This document shows positions 62,929-64,000 of a stretch of 64,000 bases of DNA, piece after piece. A model generated the notes under the pieces. It saw only the letters and a list, made by a program, of their open reading frames with translations. It did not search any database and was not told the DNA's origin. Within the stretch, counting starts at the first letter, position 1. Every line of letters starts with the position of its first letter. Source of the stretch: Lactobacillus kalixensis DSM 16043 (GTDB lineage Bacteria; Bacillota; Bacilli; Lactobacillales; Lactobacillaceae); the NCBI RefSeq assembly GCF_001434335.1, contig NZ_AZFM01000004.1, positions 1-64,000 of the forward strand, read 5' to 3'. Position numbers and translations under genes: made by a program.

Positions 62929-64000
62929 TTAATCTTTTTCAGCTTCATGGCTATTTTCCAAAATTCTGTTATATTTCTTAGCAAAATTAACAAGAAGTAA
63001 GATACTAGCGATCACGTAAATTACAGCTGCAATGTAATAAGCATTTGCATATCCATCTGTTGTATTAAATAAATATAGACCAGTAAACAAGCCATCAATT
63101 ACACCAACAACTGCATAAGCAATCTGCACAACGGCGGTAAATGCTGGACGCAAGTCCTTTTCAACAATTACCATCTGTACTTCTTGCTGGATTGGCATGG
63201 TCGCATTCGCCAAAAGAGTTCTTAAGAAGAGTAAAATTCCAACTAACACGAACAAAAACATGCCGCTTCCTAAGTGGCGCCCATTGGCTAGAAGGAGCAT
63301 TACCGGTACACAAGTGAGTGTTCCAGCCGCTACAGATACAATCGCACCCAACTTCTTTTCCAAAAATGGGGCAAAAAAGTAACCAATAAACATTGCCGCT
63401 TGAACGAAAGTATTGATAATGGAAGTTACATCACGAGGTATATGCAAATAATTATTCAAATAAATTGGGACGTAAACTGCAATTAGCCGTGCTCCTAATT
63501 GTACACCTGCAATATAAATAATCCACATAATTGTCTTTTCATTAAGCAATTTTTTATACATTTTGGCTTTGTCTGCCCGACTTTTATTTTTTTCATTGCT
63601 TTCAGAGCGGTAGTCTTGCGGTAAATCACGAATAAACAATGCCAAAATAAAAGCAAACATGGTTACAGCTGCAGTAATTAATAATAGAATTCGATAAGCA
63701 TTTGTATAATTATTTAACACACTTGAACTCATTAATTCAGGTTTAGCTGATAGTGCAGAAGCCTTACTATAAGGGACTTTTTGTAATAAGCTGAAGAAGT
63801 AAACAATTGCCTCCCCACCTAAGAAAGTACAAATAGTTTGAAAAACCAAGTTGACAATCATGACCACTGAGAACATCTTAGTTCTAATTTTGCTTGGAAC
63901 ATATGAAGTCCACATTAATGGATACATCAAATCGTAGATTCCAATAGCAGTCCAAGAAATGGTATAAGCAATCATAATAACCGCTTGATTGTGTGTTATA
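62929..64000 (-). CDS. MFS-type transporter, N-terminus cut by the window edge
   Basis: At least 356 residues remain. The frame stays open to the edge through THNQAVI before the first ATG (63975), which has no ribosome-binding site, so the true start lies outside. About ten membrane helices are visible with a central cytoplasmic loop (RSESNEKNKSRADKAKMYKK) between the two bundles, so roughly two helices are missing. Substrate unknown; the protein ends ENSHEAEKD. Confidence 0.85.
   Translation of the reverse strand, partial: ITHNQAVIMIAYTISWTAIGIYDLMYPLMWTSYVPSKIRTKMFSVVMIVNLVFQTICTFLGGEAIVYFFSLLQKVPYSKASALSAKPELMSSSVLNNYTNAYRILLLITAAVTMFAFILALFIRDLPQDYRSESNEKNKSRADKAKMYKKLLNEKTIMWIIYIAGVQLGARLIAVYVPIYLNNYLHIPRDVTSIINTFVQAAMFIGYFFAPFLEKKLGAIVSVAAGTLTCVPVMLLLANGRHLGSGMFLFVLVGILLFLRTLLANATMPIQQEVQMVIVEKDLRPAFTAVVQIAYAVVGVIDGLFTGLYLFNTTDGYANAYYIAAVIYVIASILLLVNFAKKYNRILENSHEAEKD

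Noticed and set aside
1-64000. CRISPR array, prophage or insertion sequence
   Set aside because: No regularly spaced repeats, transposase, integrase, terminase or capsid-like frame was found anywhere in the window.

Overview
The window is a chromosomal segment of a low-GC Gram-positive bacterium, most probably a Lactobacillus of the acidophilus/gasseri-johnsonii group. The evidence is AT-rich DNA, strong AGGAGG-type ribosome-binding sites, T-box and L20 leaders, an L-2-hydroxyisocaproate dehydrogenase, the mevalonate pathway, phosphoketolase, and genes that read like lactobacillus orthologues throughout. I do not name a species. No insertion sequence, prophage, CRISPR array or rRNA operon is visible.

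About 0-26 kb is a housekeeping block, almost all on the minus strand. It holds hicDH, greA, T-box-controlled pheST, an HxlR regulator and an RNA methyltransferase, then plus-strand acylphosphatase and yidC. A sensor kinase/response regulator pair follows, then the ribosome/NAD/tRNA operon yqeG-yqeH-nadD-yqeK-rsfS-tmcAL-DUF177. Next come the L20-autoregulated infC-rpmI-rplT operon (infC starts at a rare AUA), T-box-controlled thrS, and the replication/repair operon polA-mutM-coaE-nrdR-dnaB-dnaI.

About 26-27.7 kb is accessory and the least explained part. A 216-residue unknown protein has a promoter flanked by two LexA-like boxes. Next to it is a roughly 280-320 nt highly structured candidate small RNA on the minus strand, with a closing 5'/3' stem, five internal hairpins, an intrinsic terminator, and a promoter whose -35 overlaps a perfect-consensus cre (CcpA) site. 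A 94-residue orphan ORF diverges from it.

About 27.7-47.6 kb holds the upper mevalonate operon (thl-mvaA-mvaS), galU, a YihY membrane protein, map, flavodoxin, a GtrA-like protein whose 3' end runs antisense into mnaA, two amino-acid permeases, tRNA-Arg(CCU), a GH25-like protein/DEAD-box helicase/PTS EIIC operon, hpt, a CorC-like protein, a nitroreductase, a stand-alone AgrA-like receiver with Glu at the phospho-acceptor position, and a patatin-like lipase.

About 47.6-57 kb reads as a nucleoside/ribose-to-phosphoketolase module. Nucleoside hydrolase releases ribose, RbsK phosphorylates it, RpiA isomerises ribose-5-P, and Xfp would cleave the resulting pentulose phosphate after an epimerase not present here. 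GntR and DeoR regulators accompany these genes. The remainder holds an orphan sugar-type binding lipoprotein, Dps, a cytosolic alpha/beta hydrolase, a polar amino-acid ABC transporter operon, udk, PspC, and the 3' part of an MFS transporter cut by the window edge.
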